From positions 62,001 through 126,000 of the forward strand of contig NZ_FOPM01000012.1 in the NCBI RefSeq assembly GCF_900113485.1: a stretch of DNA of 64,000 nt. Direction: 5' to 3'. Under the pieces are notes generated by a model, which saw only the letters and a program-made list of their open reading frames with translations, had not been told where the DNA came from and did not search any database. Within the stretch, counting starts at the first letter, position 1; each line of letters begins with the position of its first letter. Of this stretch, positions 20,658-28,963 are shown in pieces. This DNA is from Methylobacterium gossipiicola. GTDB taxonomy: Bacteria; Pseudomonadota; Alphaproteobacteria; Rhizobiales; Beijerinckiaceae. Made by a program: the position numbers and the translations under genes.

Positions 20658-21368
20658 ATGAACGTCGCCGCGCTGCTCCTCGCCTGCTTCCTTGGAATGG
20701 GCGGAACCTCCGCGGCGAGCGACCAAAGCTGCGTGATCCCCGGCCGTTTTCCCTTGCGAAGCGGCTTCATGCCGTCCCCGACGGTCTCCGTGCCCGAACC
20801 CTGCGGCTATTCCCTAGGGCACGCCGGTCCTTGCCAGGTCGGACAGCCGGGCACCATGGCGATGGATACCCCCGAGCCGGCCAAGCCGGAAGAAGCGCCG
20901 TTCGGGCTCTCGTGGGGGCCGCTGACGGAGGTACCAAAACCCTCGATGGTGGACCGGGAAGGCAACATCACCGCCCTGATCTACTTCCATGACCGTCCCC
21001 CCTCGGCCGGACGGGACACCGACCGGGTCGTCCTGGAGGTCTGCAAGGACGAGGGCCTGCAGCAAGTCATCTGGCTCAGCCGCCCCTTCTCCGACGTGGA
21101 ACTCCCGGCCCGTTACGCCGCCATCCTCCAGGAAGGCGTTCAACGCCATGGAACGCCGCGGGAGGGTGACGCTCCGGGAACCGTCGCATGGCCTGCGGCT
21201 CGGACTTTCCTGGCGGTCCGGACATCGGCTTCGGGGGACCGGCGCCTCTTGATGGTTTCCCAGGGCGGGCGCTACGCGGGATGCTCGGCCACCCACGAGG
21301 CCATGACCGGCCATCCGGCCGGCGTGCACGCTTCCAGGCTCCTCGATCCCGATGGTAACGGACGATGA
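20658..21368 (+). CDS. Secreted protein of unknown function in the czc block
   Basis: A 236-residue protein starting MNVAALLLACFLG, with a signal peptide to about residue 20. The mature part has four or five scattered Cys, which may form disulfides, and a central region of alternating strands (ALIYFHDRPP, RVVLEVCKDEG). No family is recognised. It starts 28 bp after czcA and overlaps the next gene by 4 bp, so it is co-transcribed with the pump and probably part of the periplasmic response. Confidence 0.65.
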   Translation: MNVAALLLACFLGMGGTSAASDQSCVIPGRFPLRSGFMPSPTVSVPEPCGYSLGHAGPCQVGQPGTMAMDTPEPAKPEEAPFGLSWGPLTEVPKPSMVDREGNITALIYFHDRPPSAGRDTDRVVLEVCKDEGLQQVIWLSRPFSDVELPARYAAILQEGVQRHGTPREGDAPGTVAWPAARTFLAVRTSASGDRRLLMVSQGGRYAGCSATHEAMTGHPAGVHASRLLDPDGNGR

Positions 21369-21715
21369 TGGCGATGCCGGCTGTGCTTTCGGGCGTCTTC
21401 GTGATCCTGGCGCAGGCGCCGGCCACGAAGATCGTGGGCATCGGCGCATCCACCTGCGCGCGCTTCATCCATGACATCGGGGAAGCGCCGGAGAGGGAGC
21501 GGGATTACCTCGCCTGGGCCCAGGGGTTCATGAGCGGGGCGCTGATACGGGCACCCGAAGGCATCGACGAGGGCCTCGACTTGGCGCCGGCCTCGATGCC
21601 ACTGAGCGCGCAGGCGAACTTCCTCCGGGCGTTTTGCCGGAAAAGTCCCTCCCTCGACTACATGGACGCCGTGCATGCCCTTTACCGGCACCTGAGGACG
21701 CAACAGACCCTCTAG
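21365..21715 (+). CDS. Small secreted protein, unknown
   Basis: A 116-residue protein whose ATG overlaps the stop of the previous gene (ATGA-type coupling). The N-terminus is hydrophobic (MPAVLSGVFVILAQAPA), a likely signal peptide. The mature chain is helical, with two Cys (STCARFIHD and RAFCRKSP) and the segment YLAWAQGFMSGAL. This layout resembles small disulfide-bonded periplasmic helical proteins of the Rap1a/HdeA-like type, common in rhizobial relatives; the resemblance is weak. Confidence 0.6.
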   Translation: MMAMPAVLSGVFVILAQAPATKIVGIGASTCARFIHDIGEAPERERDYLAWAQGFMSGALIRAPEGIDEGLDLAPASMPLSAQANFLRAFCRKSPSLDYMDAVHALYRHLRTQQTL

Positions 21716-21813
21716 CAAGGCTCCGGAATCGACACGGTGGGGAGACAACAGGGGGCGGGGCGGTACGGCCGCCCTCGAAGTGCCAGGTAGGTCCCCGGAC
21801 TTAGGAATGCCCA

Positions 21814-21987
21814 ATGGCCGGCAAGAAGGCTGCGCGAAATGAGAATGTTTGGGGGCGAGGCAATCCACGGCGTCGGCGGCGGGTGCGGCCGCACGTTCGC
21901 AAGGCGGCTTTACGCTCCTTCGCCTGGGTGCTGCTCCTCGTTCCTGGCGTTTGGATCCTGCTCTATCTCCTTGGCTCCATGACGTGA
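21814..21987 (+). CDS. Small basic single-pass membrane protein
   Basis: A 57-residue frame starting with ATG at 21814, preceded by AGGA (21803-21806) at ideal spacing. The first 37 residues are very basic (NPRRRRRVRPHVRKAALR) and are followed by a clean hydrophobic helix (SFAWVLLLVPGVWILLYLLG), giving an N-in single-span topology. It is the only plausible gene in the 365-bp gap 21716-22080. No family is recognised. Confidence 0.5.
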   Translation: MAGKKAARNENVWGRGNPRRRRRVRPHVRKAALRSFAWVLLLVPGVWILLYLLGSMT

Positions 21988-22080
21988 GCGCCGCTGGACC
22001 GATGGGCGATCACCCCCATCGGGCTGACGCCGGCTCGGCCGTCTCCATCCGCCGGTGCCCCGATTTGGTCGGTCCCCCGC

Positions 22081-22482
22081 TCAGGCCAGGTCGCCGTGAG
22101 GCGACAAGGCCTCGATGATGCGGCAGTCTGCGACCGAGCCGCATTTGCACTGACCGATGACGTCGCTCAGCTCACGGGCGAGCCTGGTGAGGTCCGAGAG
22201 TTTCCGCTCGACCTCCGCCAAGTGCGCACGCGCGATCGTGTCGACTTCGGCGCAGGACCGGCCGCGTTCGTCGGCCAAAGCCAGAAGCTCGCGGATCTGG
22301 TCCACGGTGAAGCCGAGGTCCCGGCCACGCCGTATGAAGCTCAGACGACGCAGGTGCTCCGGGCCGTACAGGCGATAGTTGCCCGCCGACCGCGCGGGTT
22401 TCGGCAGGAGCTTCACCTTCTCGTACCACCGGACCGTCTCGACACGGGTGTTCGTCGCCGCCGCCAAGTCGCCGATGGTCAT
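22081..22482 (-). CDS. MerR-family regulator of the Zn/Cd/Pb type
   Basis: A 133-residue regulator starting MTIGDLAAATN; an in-frame GTG 18 bp upstream is a possible alternative. The MerR helix-turn-helix (VETVRWYEKVKLL) and wing are clear, followed by the dimerisation helix. The metal loop reads CKCGSVADCRIIEAL, with three Cys, different from the C-x7-C of CueR and closer to ZntR/CadR/PbrR proteins. It is divergent from a CadA-like ATPase with a matching palindromic promoter between, which points to Zn, Cd or Pb sensing. Confidence 0.88.
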   Translation of the reverse strand: MTIGDLAAATNTRVETVRWYEKVKLLPKPARSAGNYRLYGPEHLRRLSFIRRGRDLGFTVDQIRELLALADERGRSCAEVDTIARAHLAEVERKLSDLTRLARELSDVIGQCKCGSVADCRIIEALSPHGDLA

Positions 22483-22504
22483 GGAGGATGCGTTCGCCAC
22501 GGTC

Positions 22505-22535
22505 TTGACCCTGTAGTTGCTACAGGGTGCACATA
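22505..22535 (+). promoter_or_regulatory. MerR-type promoter of the CadA-like ATPase
   Basis: Plus-strand -35 TTGACC (22505-22510) and -10 CACATA (22530-22535) with a 19-bp spacer. The perfect palindrome ACCCTGTAG-N3-CTACAGGGT (22508-22528) matches the operator pattern of ZntR/CadR/PbrR regulators. It lies 46 bp before the ATPase start and 22 bp from the regulator start. Confidence 0.88.
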
Positions 22536-22581
22536 GGGGGTCCCACCGCCCGGCGCGACGCCCGGGCCGACGGAGCATGCC

Positions 22582-24765
22582 ATGCCGGGGACAGGAACCA
22601 TGGGGAAGATCCCCGCAGCCGCCGCACTGCGCTACCGCGTGAAGGGCATGGATTGCCCGAGTTGCGCGGCCAAGATCGAGACGGCGGTGACCCGCCTCCC
22701 CGGCGTCGGCGACGTGCGCGTGAACTACACGGCCCAGGTCCTCGACCTCGTGCTTGATGAGGGCGCGACGCCCCGGGCTGCGCTTGAGGAGCGGATCGCC
22801 GGCCTCGGCTACGGCGTCGCCTCCCTGCCCACGGCAGCCGACCTCGCCCATGCCCATTCGTCCGGGACCGATATCCTTTCGGTCGAGGACGAGAAGGCGG
22901 AGCCCCCCGCCTGGCGCAGCCGCAAGGGGCTCCTAGCCATTGCCATCGCAGCCTTGTTCGCCGTGGGCTTCCTACTGGATCAAGCCCAGCCTGCGCTGGT
23001 CGGCGAGTACGCCTACTGGCCCGGGGCGCTCCTTGGGCTTGCCTTCTACGGACGCCGGGCCATCGCTGCGGCGCGCAATGGCTCGCCCTTCTCCATCGAG
23101 ATGCTGATGTCGGTTGCGACGGTCGGCGCGCTCGCCATCCATGCCGCCGAGGAAGCCGCGGTCGTGGTCCTGCTGTTTACGGTCGGCGAGATGCTCGAAG
23201 GCTTCGCGGCAGGCCGATCCCGGGCCGGCATCAAGGCGCTCGTAGGCCTCGTGCCGAAGACGGCGCGCCTGATCGAGGAGGACGGTATCGTGCGCGAGGT
23301 GCCGGCTGCCGCCCTTCGGATCGGGCAGACCGTGCTGGTCCGCCCCGGCGACCGCGTGCCCGCCGACGGTGAGATCACGGACGGGTCGTCGAGCCTCGAC
23401 GAGTCCCCCATCACGGGGGAATCCGTCCCCCGGCCAAAGGAAATCGGGGACGCGGTCTACGCTGGCAGCGTGAACGCGGACGGCGCCCTGCAGGTCAGGG
23501 TGACCCGGATGCCCTCCGACAACACCGTCGCCCGCATCCTGCATATGGTGGAGGAGGCGCAGGCGTCGAAGTCGCCGACCGCGCGCTTCATCGACCGCTT
23601 CAGCGCCGTCTACACCCCGGTGGCGTTCGCCTTCGCCGCGCTGGCCGCGCTTGGGCCGCCCCTCCTGCTCGGTGCCGACTGGAGCACCTGGATCTATCGT
23701 GGATTGGCTCTGCTCCTCATCGCCTGCCCCTGCGCACTCGTCCTCTCGACTCCCGCCGCCATCGCCTCCGGGCTGGCCGCCGGGGCTCGTCGCGGACTTC
23801 TGGTGAAGGGTGGCGCCGCCCTTGAGACCATCGGGCGGGTTCGAACCGTCGCCTTCGACAAGACCGGGACGCTCACGGTCGGTCGGCCGCTCGTCACGGA
23901 CGTGTTGCCGTTCGCCACGGGCATGACGGACCGGGCCCTTCTCGGGCTGGCAGCGGCGGTGGAGGCGGGGTCAAGCCACCCCATCGCCCGAGCTCTTATC
24001 GAACGCGCGGGGGTGGACGGCATCCCGTTACGGCCGGTGCGTGACGCCAGGGCGGTGCCCGGTAAGGCCGTCCAGGCCACCGTAGCAGGACGGCTCGTCG
24101 TGGTGGCTTCCCCCCGCCACGCGGCGACGCTGGCCCCCCTCGGAGACGAGGCCGAGCGGACCGTGGCGGCGCTGGAGGAAGCAGGCAAGACCGCGGTCAT
24201 CGTGGTCCGGGACGGCGAGGCCCTCGGCGCCATAGCGGTCCGGGACGAGCCCAGACAGGATGCGACCGCCGCCATCGCGTCCTTGCGCAGGCTCGGCGTC
24301 GAGTGCGTGATGCTGACGGGCGACAACCGCCGTACCGGCGAGGCCATCGCAAGGGGCCTCGGGCTCACCGCCCGGGCCGATCTTCTACCTGCGGACAAGC
24401 TCGCCGAGGTTAATGCCCTGAAGGAATTGGGGATTGTGGCAATGGTCGGCGACGGCATCAACGACGCCCCCGCGCTTGCCGCAGCCAACGTCGGCATAGC
24501 CATGGGCGGCGGTACCGATGCCGCGCTGGAGACTGCCGATGCCGCCGTTCTCAACGACCGGGTGTCCGACGTCGCCGCCCTCGTGGCGCTGTCCCGGGCC
24601 ACGCTCGGCAACATCCATCAGAACGTGGCCATCTCACTCGGACTGAAGGCGGTGTTCCTCGTGACCACGCTCGCCGGCATCACCGGGCTGTGGCCGGCCA
24701 TCCTGGCGGATACCGGTGCGACCGTCCTGGTGACGGCCAACGCGCTCCGCCTTCTGAGGGCATGA
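22582..24765 (+). CDS. cadA: Zn/Cd/Pb-type P1B ATPase (CadA/ZntA family)
   Basis: A 727-residue metal-exporting ATPase. One N-terminal HMA domain (KGMDCPSCAAKIE, about residues 22-34), then eight expected helices. Core motifs: TGES near 277, CPC in ACPCALVLSTPAA near 380, DKTGTLTVG near 426 and GDGINDAP near 623. The CPC context LVLSTPAAI and the GGTDAALETADAAVL stretch are those of the divalent-cation (Zn/Cd/Pb/Co) branch, not the Cu branch. Starts at 22582 or 22600 are both possible. Its stop overlaps the lspA start, an arrangement reminiscent of the pbr lead operon (ATPase with a signal peptidase). Confidence 0.92.
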   Translation: MPGTGTMGKIPAAAALRYRVKGMDCPSCAAKIETAVTRLPGVGDVRVNYTAQVLDLVLDEGATPRAALEERIAGLGYGVASLPTAADLAHAHSSGTDILSVEDEKAEPPAWRSRKGLLAIAIAALFAVGFLLDQAQPALVGEYAYWPGALLGLAFYGRRAIAAARNGSPFSIEMLMSVATVGALAIHAAEEAAVVVLLFTVGEMLEGFAAGRSRAGIKALVGLVPKTARLIEEDGIVREVPAAALRIGQTVLVRPGDRVPADGEITDGSSSLDESPITGESVPRPKEIGDAVYAGSVNADGALQVRVTRMPSDNTVARILHMVEEAQASKSPTARFIDRFSAVYTPVAFAFAALAALGPPLLLGADWSTWIYRGLALLLIACPCALVLSTPAAIASGLAAGARRGLLVKGGAALETIGRVRTVAFDKTGTLTVGRPLVTDVLPFATGMTDRALLGLAAAVEAGSSHPIARALIERAGVDGIPLRPVRDARAVPGKAVQATVAGRLVVVASPRHAATLAPLGDEAERTVAALEEAGKTAVIVVRDGEALGAIAVRDEPRQDATAAIASLRRLGVECVMLTGDNRRTGEAIARGLGLTARADLLPADKLAEVNALKELGIVAMVGDGINDAPALAAANVGIAMGGGTDAALETADAAVLNDRVSDVAALVALSRATLGNIHQNVAISLGLKAVFLVTTLAGITGLWPAILADTGATVLVTANALRLLRA

Positions 24766-25280
24766 TGACCACCCCATCCGAGGGACTGGCCCGCCGGGTC
24801 GCGACGGTGGGCGCCATCCTGGTGGCCGCCGCGGCCATCGACCTCGCCGCGAAGGCGGCGGCCGAGAGTTGGCTGGCCGAGGGTGGGGTCCAGGGCTTCC
24901 TGCCCTTCGTCGACCTGAGCCTGTCGTTCAACCACGGCATCAGCTTCAGCCTGTTCCCGGCACGCGATCCGTCTTCCCTGACCCTTCTTCTTGGCATCCA
25001 GGGCACGCTTACCTGCCTCATCGCCGGCTGTGCCGTGGCAGCGGGAAGCGGGCTCGAACGCCTCGGGCTCGCCTCGATGGCAGGCGGCGCCGCGGGCAAT
25101 CTCATCGACCGGTTCATGGATGGGACCGTGACCGACTACCTCGACCTGCACATGGGCGGCATGCGCTGGTTCACCTTCAACCTGGCGGATGCCTGGATCT
25201 CCCTGGGCGTCGTCCTGCTGCTCATCGACGGCTTCCGAACGCGCCGGCGGCATCCCGATGCCGGGGAATTGACCTCATGA
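24762..25280 (+). CDS. lspA: Lipoprotein signal peptidase II (accessory copy)
   Basis: A 172-residue inner-membrane aspartic peptidase that cleaves lipoprotein signal peptides. Four helices; the catalytic Asp residues lie in GNLIDRFMDG (about residue 116) and FNLADAWISLG (about 143), both intact. The ATG overlaps the ATPase stop by 4 bp, so translation is coupled. Placement beside a metal ATPase rather than next to ileS marks it as an accessory copy, comparable to pbrC of lead-resistance operons. The next gene downstream encodes a lipoprotein, its obvious local substrate. Confidence 0.93.
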   Translation: MMTTPSEGLARRVATVGAILVAAAAIDLAAKAAAESWLAEGGVQGFLPFVDLSLSFNHGISFSLFPARDPSSLTLLLGIQGTLTCLIAGCAVAAGSGLERLGLASMAGGAAGNLIDRFMDGTVTDYLDLHMGGMRWFTFNLADAWISLGVVLLLIDGFRTRRRHPDAGELTS

Positions 25281-25368
25281 TAGCCCCGATCCCGCCGAAC
25301 CGTGGCCACGGCAACCCGTCATGCCCCTCCCGGGCCCAGGCTCGGACACAGATACCGTCGAGGCCGAC

Positions 25369-26439
25369 ATGCTGAAGAAGATCACGCTCGGGTTGGCTCT
25401 CCTGTCGGCGCTGTCCGCCTGCCAGGACGGACGGTACGCTGGCTCGACCCGCCACCTCGCGCCCATCCCGCCTGAGACCCTGGCCTTGATGTCCACCAAG
25501 GGTGTGTCTTCCGCCGACCCGATCCTGATGCGGGCCTACAAGAAGGAGTCCGAGATCGAGCTTTGGAAGCGCGGAGCGGACGGCAGGTACGCCTTGCTGA
25601 AGACGTATCCGATGTGCCGGTGGTCGGGTCAGCTCGGGCCCAAGACCCGGGAGGGCGACCGACAGGCCCCCGAGGGCTTCTACGCGATCACGCCGGAGTC
25701 CATGAACGCGAATTCCAGCCTCTACCTGTCGTTCAACCTCGGCTACCCGAACGCGTACGACCGCTCCCTGGGGCGCACGGGGACGCACCTGATGGTCCAT
25801 GGCTCGTGCTCGTCCCAGGGCTGCTTCGCGATGACGGACGAGGCGATCTCGGAGCTTTACGCCGTCGTCCGCGAGGCGTTCGCGGGCGGGCAGCGAGCCG
25901 TCCAGTTCCAGTCCTACCCGTTCCGCATGACCCCGGAGAACCTCGCCCGGCACCGGCAGGACCCGAACATGGCCTTCTGGAGGAACCTCAAGGAAGGGTC
26001 GGACCGGTTCGAGGTCACGGGGGCGGAACCGGCCGTCGACGTGGCGGGCGGACGCTACGCGTTCGATGCGGGCGTTGACGCCCCCGCCGCCGACGCGGTC
26101 GCCCGGAAGCAGGCGGACGACGAGCGGCAGGTCGCCGCCCTCGTGGCGAGCGGAACGTCGGCGGTCCGGCTGGTGTACGAGGACGGCGGTCAGCACCGGG
26201 CGTTCCGCGAGACCATGATGGCTGCCGGCAACGGACTAGGCGAGGTAAGCCGACCCGAAGCCCTGGCATCAGGCCCGCGAGAGGTGGACATGCCAGCGCA
26301 GGGGCCGGTCGCGCTCGTCGGAAGGCGGGAGCCGGTACGGAGCACGGCAGCGCCCAAGCCGCCGGGGACTAGCATTCTCGTGGCTGAGCGTCGGCGCCTG
26401 CTTGAGACCTTCGCCGCGGCGGGGGACGGGCGGAGGTGA
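25369..26439 (+). CDS. Lipoprotein L,D-transpeptidase (YkuD family)
   Basis: A 356-residue protein starting MLKKITLGLALLSALSACQDG, a textbook lipoprotein signal with lipobox LSAC. The YkuD catalytic motif is present in HLMVHGSCSSQGCFAM (about residues 141-156), with the His and the nucleophilic Cys. Family members cross-link peptidoglycan or attach proteins to it. The C-terminal 130 residues are Ala- and Arg-rich and probably disordered. It lies 88 bp after the accessory lspA in the same direction, suggesting that the peptidase processes this lipoprotein when the metal operon is on. Confidence 0.88.
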   Translation: MLKKITLGLALLSALSACQDGRYAGSTRHLAPIPPETLALMSTKGVSSADPILMRAYKKESEIELWKRGADGRYALLKTYPMCRWSGQLGPKTREGDRQAPEGFYAITPESMNANSSLYLSFNLGYPNAYDRSLGRTGTHLMVHGSCSSQGCFAMTDEAISELYAVVREAFAGGQRAVQFQSYPFRMTPENLARHRQDPNMAFWRNLKEGSDRFEVTGAEPAVDVAGGRYAFDAGVDAPAADAVARKQADDERQVAALVASGTSAVRLVYEDGGQHRAFRETMMAAGNGLGEVSRPEALASGPREVDMPAQGPVALVGRREPVRSTAAPKPPGTSILVAERRRLLETFAAAGDGRR

Positions 26440-26499
26440 TGGGCCTGTCGGCCATCAGCGCCCCCATGACCGAGGCGGCCTGACCGATGCCCCGCGCAC

Positions 26500-27594
26500 T
26501 CAGGCGGCGGCGACCTCGTCCGCCCATCCCAAACGTGCCTTCAGGTCGTTCAGGTGGCTGAATGCGAGGACGCGTCGGTGTTGCAGCATGCCGACCACGA
26601 TGCCCGGATGAAGCCCGACCTCGTCGGCGAAGGTCACGACCTCCTGCTTCGTCCGTGGGCATGTGGTGGCGAAGGCATCGATCCGCTCGCGCCCGACCAG
26701 CATCTCCTCGGCCCAGGCATCCGCCTCGGCCTCGACGTCGTTGTCCTCGCCGTTCTTGTCGTCGACGAAATTCATTCCGCGATGCAGGCTGATGTGCGCC
26801 GCCTCGTGGAAGAAGGTCCACCAGAAATGGTCGTTGCTCTTCATGCGCAGCGACATCTGGATCATGGGACGGTCGTCGTTCAGCCACCGCGCCGATCCGA
26901 AGACGCAGGTCTTGCTTAGGGGCTTCTGGAACACTAGGGCGACGCCGGACGCATGGCAGATTTCGAGCATGCGCGGCTCGAAGGTCTCAGGCATTTCCAC
27001 GGTCAGCGAACGGATCTCTGCGCATCCCTGCTTGAACCGCCCCGGATCGTAGGCCGGCAGGCTGAGCCGGCGCGCCTTCTCCTCGCCCAGCATCAGCCAG
27101 CACAGCATGTGGTGGGGCGAGGTGGTGCCGGTCCTCGCCTTGCGGTGGTGCACGGCCAGGGAACCGAGCTTCGCCTCGTAGGCGTGCGGTCCCCCGATCC
27201 CGAGGAGGCCCAGCAGACCGTCCATGATCCTGCCGGGGTCGTTGGTCTGGGGAAGGCGACCACAGGCCTTCAGTTCCCTGATAGGGAACCCCTTGAGCCA
27301 TTCGGCCTCCCGCACGGCCGCCTCCTGCTCCCGCTGCCGAGCCTGGAACAGGTCCCAGTTCGCCTGGAGGCCGGTCCAGATGTAGGCCTTGAGGCCGAGC
27401 ACGTGCTCCAGCTTCAGTGCGGTCTCGGGCGTGACCGGGTTGGAGCCGTTGATGATCGTGCTGACTAGCTTGGGCGTCATGTCGGCGATGCGGGCGAACT
27501 CGGCCTGGGACCAGCCGCGCTCCTGGATGTACTCTTCGAGGTGTTCGCCGGGATGGGTCGCCCATTGCGGCGTCCAGGCTTCCTGCGTCGTCAT
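26500..27594 (-). CDS. higA: HigA-type antitoxin: XRE domain fused to an ImmA/IrrE metallopeptidase
   Basis: A 364-residue protein. The N-terminal HigA-like helix-turn-helix starts HPGEHLEEYIQERGWSQAEF; a coiled region follows, and the C-terminal half is a zinc peptidase of the ImmA/IrrE type with FFHEAAHISLH (about residues 256-266) and a downstream Glu-rich stretch (VEAEADAWAEEML). It should bind and repress the promoter upstream of the toxin gene and neutralise the toxin. It lies 18 bp after the toxin gene in the same operon. Confidence 0.9.
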   Translation of the reverse strand: MTTQEAWTPQWATHPGEHLEEYIQERGWSQAEFARIADMTPKLVSTIINGSNPVTPETALKLEHVLGLKAYIWTGLQANWDLFQARQREQEAAVREAEWLKGFPIRELKACGRLPQTNDPGRIMDGLLGLLGIGGPHAYEAKLGSLAVHHRKARTGTTSPHHMLCWLMLGEEKARRLSLPAYDPGRFKQGCAEIRSLTVEMPETFEPRMLEICHASGVALVFQKPLSKTCVFGSARWLNDDRPMIQMSLRMKSNDHFWWTFFHEAAHISLHRGMNFVDDKNGEDNDVEAEADAWAEEMLVGRERIDAFATTCPRTKQEVVTFADEVGLHPGIVVGMLQHRRVLAFSHLNDLKARLGWADEVAAA

Positions 27595-27612
27595 CCCCTT
27601 GGTCTCCGCCGT

Positions 27613-27951
27613 TCAGTTGCCATGGTAGTCGACGATTTCGATGATCTCGACCGCCGTGACCTGACCCGTGTCGAGCCCGCCGTCAGGCAGGCAGGGCACC
27701 GGGTCGTGGTCGGGCACGAAGACGATACGCCAGTTGTCCTTGATCGTGACCGAGAGTTGGCCGTCCCGGTTACCGCCGAGTTGATGCCGGCGGACGGGTG
27801 GCTCCGTCGGAACGTCCGAGAGGCAGGCCGCCTGCCCCAACACGTCCAGCCGCTTCCGTATCGGTTTCGCCCTGTCCCCGTAGGCCTTCGCCATCTCCTT
27901 CGGGTCCGACAGCGCCTTCCCCAGGCGCCTAGACCGGAAACGGATCTGCAT
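27613..27951 (-). CDS. higB: HigB-type toxin (RelE fold)
   Basis: A 112-residue protein with the RelE/HigB pattern: N-terminal strand (QIRFRSRRLGKAL), a helix containing PIRKRLDVL, and the C-terminal strands SVTIKDNWRIVFV and VTAVEIIEIVDYH. HigB toxins are ribosome-dependent mRNA endonucleases. Toxin first, antitoxin second is the usual hig order. Two palindromes just upstream (27963-28008) look like HigA operators. Confidence 0.88.
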   Translation of the reverse strand: MQIRFRSRRLGKALSDPKEMAKAYGDRAKPIRKRLDVLGQAACLSDVPTEPPVRRHQLGGNRDGQLSVTIKDNWRIVFVPDHDPVPCLPDGGLDTGQVTAVEIIEIVDYHGN

Positions 27952-27962
27952 CGCACCAATCC

Positions 27963-28008
27963 GTTACCCGCAAGGTAATGCTCCGCACTACGTTACCCAA
28001 TAGGTAAC
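27963..28008. promoter_or_regulatory. Twin palindromic operators of the higBA operon
   Basis: GTTACC-N5-GGTAAT (27963-27979) and GTTACC-N5-GGTAAC (27992-28008) have centres 29 bp apart, about three helical turns, and lie 12 bp upstream of the toxin start codon. Binding by the XRE domain of the antitoxin is inferred. Confidence 0.75.
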
Positions 28009-28240
28009 ACGGTCGCAGACGCATGGCCACTCCGTTCGAACCCGGGATCCGCCTCGCGGACGAACAACGCCGACATCGCGGTAAGTCAGGGACAAGCCTT
28101 CCTTATCCATGACCATCGGGAGACTGCGCATCCGCGGAACCCTCCTCGAAGCGAAGCCGTTCCTCGTCGCTCCCGATGGGCCGTTCGCCGGTCCGGCCCG
28201 GGGCCAAGACGATCCAGCAACAACCAACGAGGAAGCTCCC

Positions 28241-28504
28241 ATGAGGAAGTCCCTGTTCGCCGTCGCCGCCCTGGCCGCGCTCGGTGCCATCGGCATCGCC
28301 GCACCTGCCTCCGCCGCTCCCGGTATGGTCGGCGCCGTCGATGCCCCGACCAGCATCGTCGATGTTCGCATGCACGACAGCCACGGCCACCGCGGCCATG
28401 GCATGCGCCATCACCACCATCGTGGGCACGGCATGCGCCATCACCACCATCGCCGTGGCCACATGATGCGCCACGGTCACGGCCATCGCCACCACCGCAT
28501 GTGA
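28241..28504 (+). CDS. Small secreted His-rich protein
   Basis: An 87-residue protein starting MRKSLFAVAALAAL, signal peptide cleaved near ASAAPG. The mature chain ends in a tandem GHGMRHHHHR pattern (two copies about 11 residues apart) followed by further His/Met/Arg. Likely a periplasmic metal buffer. Same class as 28619 and the pair at 14786 and 15136. The 232 bp between the hig operators and this gene hold no other feature. Confidence 0.75.
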   Translation: MRKSLFAVAALAALGAIGIAAPASAAPGMVGAVDAPTSIVDVRMHDSHGHRGHGMRHHHHRGHGMRHHHHRRGHMMRHGHGHRHHRM

Positions 28505-28510
28505 TCGTCC

Positions 28511-28532
28511 AGGGGCCCTTCGGGGCCCCTTT
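28511..28532 (+). terminator. Rho-independent terminator-like hairpin
   Basis: AGGGGCCC-TTCG-GGGCCCCT followed by TT, directly after the His-rich gene stop. Eight-base-pair GC stem with a stable UUCG-type loop; the T run is short. Confidence 0.6.
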
Positions 28533-28618
28533 CCGTCGCCATTACCGTTGGCTCAGGACCGGGGGCGGGATTAAGGAGACCTCGCCGGGCGTTCGTTCCT
28601 CATTGAGGAGGAAAGCCC

Positions 28619-28918
28619 ATGACGCGCACCTTTTCCTTGATCGCTCTGTCGATCCTCGCCGTCCTGACGTTCGGCACCGCCGCTTCCGCCGCTCCGGTGA
28701 CACCGAGCGGGGTCATCGCGATGCAGGATGGCCCTGGCCTGATGCGTCACGTTCAGCATCACCATCACCATCGCCGGCATCACCATCACCACGGCGGGGG
28801 CTACTACGGCAGAGGTCACCATCACGGCTGGGGACACCATCATCACTTCCGGCCACATCACCACCATGGCTGGGGCCACCACCATCATCATCATCGGCGG
28901 CATCACCACCATTTCTAG
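28619..28918 (+). CDS. Small secreted polyhistidine protein
   Basis: A 99-residue protein starting MTRTFSLIALSILAVL, with a GAGGAGG-like site upstream. The signal peptide ends near ASAAPV. The last 55 residues are more than half His in blocks separated by Arg, Gly, Tyr and Trp (GRGHHHGWGHHHHF, then a second GWGHHHHHH). The repeated unit HHHGWGHHHHF/H indicates internal duplication. Likely metal sequestration in the periplasm. Confidence 0.75.
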   Translation: MTRTFSLIALSILAVLTFGTAASAAPVTPSGVIAMQDGPGLMRHVQHHHHHRRHHHHHGGGYYGRGHHHGWGHHHHFRPHHHHGWGHHHHHHRRHHHHF

Positions 28919-28940
28919 GATCGCGCGCCACGCATGAGGG

Positions 28941-28963
28941 GCGCCCACCCTTTAGGGTGGCGC
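28941..28963. terminator. Hairpin between convergent genes
   Basis: GCGCCCACCC-TTTA-GGGTGGCGC forms a stem with one bulge between the His-rich gene (plus) and the stop codon of the leftward gene. No clear T run, so termination is only possible. Confidence 0.35.

Noticed and set aside
22483..22857. N-terminal extension of the MerR regulator into the ATPase gene
   Set aside because: It would cross the palindromic promoter and the ATPase start; the family N-terminus begins at MTIGDL.
28755..28915. Tandem-repeat appearance suggesting a CRISPR or satellite
   Set aside because: The repeats are His codons (CAT/CAC) inside a secreted polyhistidine gene; there are no spacers of uniform length.
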